NCBI RefSeq assembly: GCF_009910365.1
Contig: NZ_CP036423.1
Coordinates: 2,914,001 to 2,978,000 of the forward strand
Reading direction: 5' to 3'
Length of the DNA stretch: 64,000 bases
Source: Aequoribacter fuscus
Lineage (GTDB): Bacteria > Pseudomonadota > Gammaproteobacteria > Pseudomonadales > Halieaceae
Both the position numbers and the translations under genes were made by a program. The notes under the pieces are model-generated. The model was given only the letters and a program-made list of their open reading frames with translations. It was not told the origin of the DNA and made no database searches. Below are positions 60,427 through 64,000 of this stretch, piece after piece (positions within the stretch are counted from its first letter, which is position 1; every line of letters starts with the position of its first letter).

Positions 60427-63400
60427 TTAGTTTGTCGCTGACTTAGATTTCAGGTCATTAACAATTGCATATAGTGAAGGAACAACAATCATGACCAATA
60501 CTGTCGATGCTAGCAAACCAAACACAACAGAAATCACCAGTGGTTTAAGGGTTTGTGCTTGAGTCGATGTTTCCGTGAGTAATGGCGCCATTCCCATTAT
60601 GGTCGTTGAAACTGAAACAAAAATAGGACGAAATCTTGAGCGAACGGCTTCGCTAGCAGCATCTATTACCGACTTGGTATCAGAAACTCTCTCTTTGATG
60701 ACGCCTATTAACAGTATTGCATTGTTTACAACGATACCTGATAGCGATGCTGCCCCAACAAGTGATGGCATAGATATATTGTACCCCATCAAATAGTGAC
60801 CCCATACAACGCCAAGAAATGCCATTGGGATAGTTAGGAGCACTATCAAGGGTTCAACATAGCTCCTAAATTGGAATGAAAGAATTAGATATACCCCTAC
60901 TATTCCAATCAAGAACCCACGAAGAATAGAGGCAACAGTTTCAGCCGAATTCGCTGCTTGTCCAGCAACCTCAAAAGCAATACCTGAGTAATTTGCTTGG
61001 ATATTTGGAAGCAAGGTTTTCTTGATGTCTGCAGTAATAGCATCAGCATTGGCTATTCGGCCATCCACATCCGCTTGAATTGTTACAGATCTTGCTCCAT
61101 TTCGTTGTGTAACTGAACTCCACTCTCTAGTTTCATAAAGCTTTACAACATTAGGTAAGAGAACAGTTGATCCATCATTCAGCTGAAGCTCAAACGCGAA
61201 CAGATCGTTGATGTCTTGCGTGCTGTCATCCGCAAACTTAACTTCAATCGCGTATTGAAGTTCACCAACGCGAATATCATCAAGGGTTTCGCCAAGAAAT
61301 GCTCCGCGCAACTGATTAGCAATAGCTAATGGCGTTAAGCCTAAAGCTTGTCCGTCAGAAGTTATCTGCATACCAAGTTGAGGCTTGCCAACATTTAAAT
61401 CATGTTTGGCGTTTAATACACCTTGGTACTTTTCTACTTCACTTAATAGATCTTGCGAAGCCCTAAAAAGCAAATCTAAATCCTCATGGAATAGTCTTAG
61501 CTCAACAGCTATACCCTGTGGACCGATACCTGGCTCTGTAAGAATTAAAGATGTGATTCCTGGTAATACACCAATTTCACGCTTCCATATTTCTATGAGT
61601 TCATCGAGCGTTGTATTTCGGATCTCTGCAGATAAGAGGTCAGCTGAAACCGTTGCCACATGACTTCCGCTCTCTCCGACAGATAAATTTCTTCCGAATC
61701 GAGTTATCACACGTTTAACAAGGTCCTGTTGTTGCGGTTGTTTAGACTTCAGCTCGATATTCACACGTGCAAGGGCGTCTTCCACCTGGCGGACAGCTTC
61801 TTCAGTTCTAGCGAGCGATACACCCATGGGTAGCAAAATTCGTGCTTCAATTACATCGCCATCAATTTCAGGCATTGCTTCACGCTTTACTACGCCAGAA
61901 CCTAAGGCTCCAATAGTAATGATCAATAATCCAACAGCGACTCCAACAACTAGCCAGCGATGATTAATAGCCCAGTCTGCTAGCCTGCCAATGCCCCGCT
62001 CTTTAAATGAATTAAAGATCTCTTCGAAGCGGACTTTGAATTTGTTGGGCGAATAATTCGATTTAGTTAGGCTTTGTTTAAGGTGATGAGGAAGTATGAA
62101 AAAAGCCTCAACTAGGCTTGCTGTTAACGCAGCTAAAAGAACGACTGGAAGTACCTCAAGCACAGCGCCAAGCTCACCCGCTAAAAAGGATAACGGCAAA
62201 AATACTGATACAGTTGTAAGGAATGAAGAGACTACACCTGGAGCAACCGCTACAACGCCCTGAACTACAGAAGGCAAAGTAACGTTGCCGTGTGAGTGCA
62301 CTGCTATGGAGTCGGATAACACAATGGAATCGTCCATGACAATCCCTATGGCCATAAGTAACGCAACTACGGTGATCATATTTAAACTTTCACCTGTCAA
62401 TGACATCCAAGCAAAGGCGCCTAGAAATGCTACAGGCAATCCCATTGCTGCCCATGCAGCATAAGCAGGTCTGAAGAATAGGCTCATTACAAGTATAACT
62501 AGTACAAGACCAACGACACCGTTTTGAACAAGCATTGTTAATCGATCACGTATTATTGAAGTTACATCTTGAACGACTTCAAGGTTAATCGAACCAATTC
62601 CTCTGCTTTGCTCGGCTTTCACCGTATTTGTTAAGTCGTCGAGAGATCTTAAAGCATCAGCATCTAGGGGTTTGTGCACTTCAAGTAGAATGACGGGAAC
62701 ACCATCTAAAAAAGCTGCATTACTCGATGGCTCATATTTTTCATCTACCCTAGCGATATCACTCAGCTTGATCACGGCACCATTGGTTAACGTGACAATA
62801 GGCAAATTTAATAGTGCATTCTTTGATAGCGCTTCGGTGTCAAATCTGATGTTGTACTCACCGCTTTCTCCTTCAAGCGTACCAGCTGGAAGATTGATGC
62901 TTTGTTGCTTAAGTGCATTAGCAATAGAGGAAGTTGTTAAACCGTACTCTTTTAAAACACGAGGGTCAGCCTGTATTGACCAGGTTCTTTCCCCAACACC
63001 AGAACGAATAACTTTCGCTACAGTATCGAGTGAAGCTAATTGGTCTTGTAGATACTTTGAGTAGTGATCAAGTTGTTCCAGTGGTAGCTCACCAGATACC
63101 GCGACAGAGGCCACTAAATCTGTGCGATGAAGTTCACGAATAACAGGAGCTTCAGCCAATGTTGGAAATGAATCTATTGCCGAGATTTCAGTTTTTAGAT
63201 TGCTAACAAACCTAACAGCATCTCCACTTGGCTGCATTGTAGCTACAGCGTGAGCCAGATTGTTTTGTGCAGTACAGACAAATTCACTCAGTGATTCAAC
63301 CGATTGAACGGCATCCCATAGGGGCTCACATATTTTCTTTTCAACATCTGAAGGTGTTGCGCCACGATAAACGACAGATACCTCTGCCTCGACAGGGCGA

Positions 63401-63513
63401 AAGTCTGGAAATGTCTCTCGTAAAAGTGTCGGTGCTGAAAACGATCCAACGGCTATAAACACTAAAAGAAGTAAATTGGCTGCAGTGGGATGAGATGTAA
63501 ACCATCGAATCAT
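60427..63513 (-). CDS. RND family efflux transporter permease
   Basis: A 1028-residue inner-membrane pump of the AcrB/HAE family: one N-terminal span, two large periplasmic loops, and twelve spans in all. The TM4 proton-relay aspartates are in GIVMDDSIVLSD. GATPSDVEKKICEPLW, IPMAFLGVVWGHYLMG and SLSGIVVNNAILLI are conserved. The start overlaps the adaptor gene stop (ATGA). The substrate is unknown. An outer-membrane partner is not in the window. Confidence 0.95.
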   Translation of the reverse strand: MIRWFTSHPTAANLLLLVFIAVGSFSAPTLLRETFPDFRPVEAEVSVVYRGATPSDVEKKICEPLWDAVQSVESLSEFVCTAQNNLAHAVATMQPSGDAVRFVSNLKTEISAIDSFPTLAEAPVIRELHRTDLVASVAVSGELPLEQLDHYSKYLQDQLASLDTVAKVIRSGVGERTWSIQADPRVLKEYGLTTSSIANALKQQSINLPAGTLEGESGEYNIRFDTEALSKNALLNLPIVTLTNGAVIKLSDIARVDEKYEPSSNAAFLDGVPVILLEVHKPLDADALRSLDDLTNTVKAEQSRGIGSINLEVVQDVTSIIRDRLTMLVQNGVVGLVLVILVMSLFFRPAYAAWAAMGLPVAFLGAFAWMSLTGESLNMITVVALLMAIGIVMDDSIVLSDSIAVHSHGNVTLPSVVQGVVAVAPGVVSSFLTTVSVFLPLSFLAGELGAVLEVLPVVLLAALTASLVEAFFILPHHLKQSLTKSNYSPNKFKVRFEEIFNSFKERGIGRLADWAINHRWLVVGVAVGLLIITIGALGSGVVKREAMPEIDGDVIEARILLPMGVSLARTEEAVRQVEDALARVNIELKSKQPQQQDLVKRVITRFGRNLSVGESGSHVATVSADLLSAEIRNTTLDELIEIWKREIGVLPGITSLILTEPGIGPQGIAVELRLFHEDLDLLFRASQDLLSEVEKYQGVLNAKHDLNVGKPQLGMQITSDGQALGLTPLAIANQLRGAFLGETLDDIRVGELQYAIEVKFADDSTQDINDLFAFELQLNDGSTVLLPNVVKLYETREWSSVTQRNGARSVTIQADVDGRIANADAITADIKKTLLPNIQANYSGIAFEVAGQAANSAETVASILRGFLIGIVGVYLILSFQFRSYVEPLIVLLTIPMAFLGVVWGHYLMGYNISMPSLVGAASLSGIVVNNAILLIGVIKERVSDTKSVIDAASEAVRSRFRPIFVSVSTTIMGMAPLLTETSTQAQTLKPLVISVVFGLLASTVLVMIVVPSLYAIVNDLKSKSATN

Positions 63514-64000
63514 TTCGCTACCTCAATCCCAGTAAACTTTTGTCCTGGTATTGCAGTTATCAGAGAGTCGAGTATCAATTTGTCACCCGCGTTGAGCCCG
63601 CTCATAATTTTCACTTGGTTCTCTTGCATGAGACCAAGCTGGACTTCTCGAAACTCAATTTCATTCTCTTCATTTAGCAATAGAACTTGATCTTGGTGGA
63701 TCGCAGATAATGGAATCGTAATTACACTTGAGGGCTGAATCGTTCTAAATACCAACTCAATGGGTTGATTTGGTAACAGCGGGAAGTTCTGAGCTGCTGA
63801 ATGGCTCGAATATGGATCATCTACCCTTACTACGATTTGAAGTGTTCTTGCTCGGTTATCTAACTCAGAGCGAACAGATATCACCTCTCCCTTCCAAGAT
63901 TCGCTTACGCTCCCAACTGTTCGCACTTCAGCAGAAACCAGTTTGTTTAATGTACCTGTTACAAATTCATTATCCAGCGTGGAAGGTGGCGTATTTAGAC
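63510..64000 (-). CDS. RND periplasmic adaptor subunit, C-terminal part
   Basis: The frame is open to the window edge. The visible 163 or so residues are the beta-barrel and membrane-proximal domain of an HlyD/AcrA-type adaptor (GEVISVRSELDNRARTLQIVVRVDDP, ITIPLSAIHQDQVLLL, SGLNAGDKLILD). The N-terminus lies beyond 64000. It is upstream of the permease. Confidence 0.9.
   Translation of the reverse strand, partial: LNTPPSTLDNEFVTGTLNKLVSAEVRTVGSVSESWKGEVISVRSELDNRARTLQIVVRVDDPYSSHSAAQNFPLLPNQPIELVFRTIQPSSVITIPLSAIHQDQVLLLNEENEIEFREVQLGLMQENQVKIMSGLNAGDKLILDSLITAIPGQKFTGIEVAK

Overview
This window is a stretch of gammaproteobacterial chromosome followed by the start of an integrated genomic island. 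Gene content and order closely follow what is known of Pseudomonas: gshB-tonB-yqgE-ruvX, pilT-yggS-proC-yggT-metX-metW-rdgB-hemW, trmB, rpoH-ftsX-ftsE-ftsY-rsmD-coaD-mutM, rpmBG-radC-coaBC-algC-argB, and pyrE-crc-rph-yicC. SlmA, EpmA/EpmB, Crc and a C-minus L33/L28 pair also fit a Pseudomonadales/Cellvibrionales-type gammaproteobacterium. Species cannot be named from the sequence alone.

Layout. Positions 1-2470 hold a tightly overlapping operon for membrane-lipid modification (FAD oxidoreductase C-terminus, DUF1365, cyclopropane synthase). 2504-4908 holds a drug/metabolite exporter and an NhaC-type antiporter with a hairpin over its leader. 4925-7468 is the elongation factor P module (epmA-efp, divergent epmB). 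7556-15653 holds a large protein with a PilZ-like segment, serB, an AhpA/YtjB-like membrane protein, parC, a cyclic-nucleotide-binding-domain protein and a GNAT enzyme. 15701-20952 is a central-carbon operon (tkt-epd-pgk-fba). 21122-26277 is the activated-methyl cycle: an ArsR-methyltransferase fusion regulator (SahR-like), metK, ahcY, metF and rsmE, preceded by a perfect 36-bp inverted repeat. 26300-36275 holds glutathione synthesis, TonB, YqgE, RuvX, PilT and an eight-gene yggS-to-hemW operon. 36265-43805 holds trmB, DUF423, rpoH under an exact CIRCE element, the ftsYEX operon, rsmD, coaD and mutM. 43869-54947 holds ribosomal proteins L33 and L28, radC, coaBC, a membrane-anchored PMM/PGM, argB, slmA, pyrE, crc, rph and yicC.

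From 54948 the sequence changes. Just past the yicC terminator are three copies of GGTGGGTAT and a complete tyrosine integrase, then visibly more A+T-rich DNA. The 3' end of yicC is a documented integration site for mobilizable genomic islands. gmk, which usually follows yicC, is absent, so the island's right end must lie beyond the window. Its visible cargo is a YkvA/DUF1232 gene split by a 1205-bp IS481-like element (8-bp target duplication, gene rebuilt in frame when the element is removed in silico), two small orphan genes, an NnrS-type membrane protein and an RND efflux pump (permease plus truncated adaptor).

The most informative signals are regulatory: the SahR-type operator/promoter, HrcA/CIRCE control placed on the sigma-32 gene, the hairpin over the antiporter ribosome binding site, and the leader hairpin of the IS transposase. 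I found no CRISPR array, tRNA or rRNA gene.
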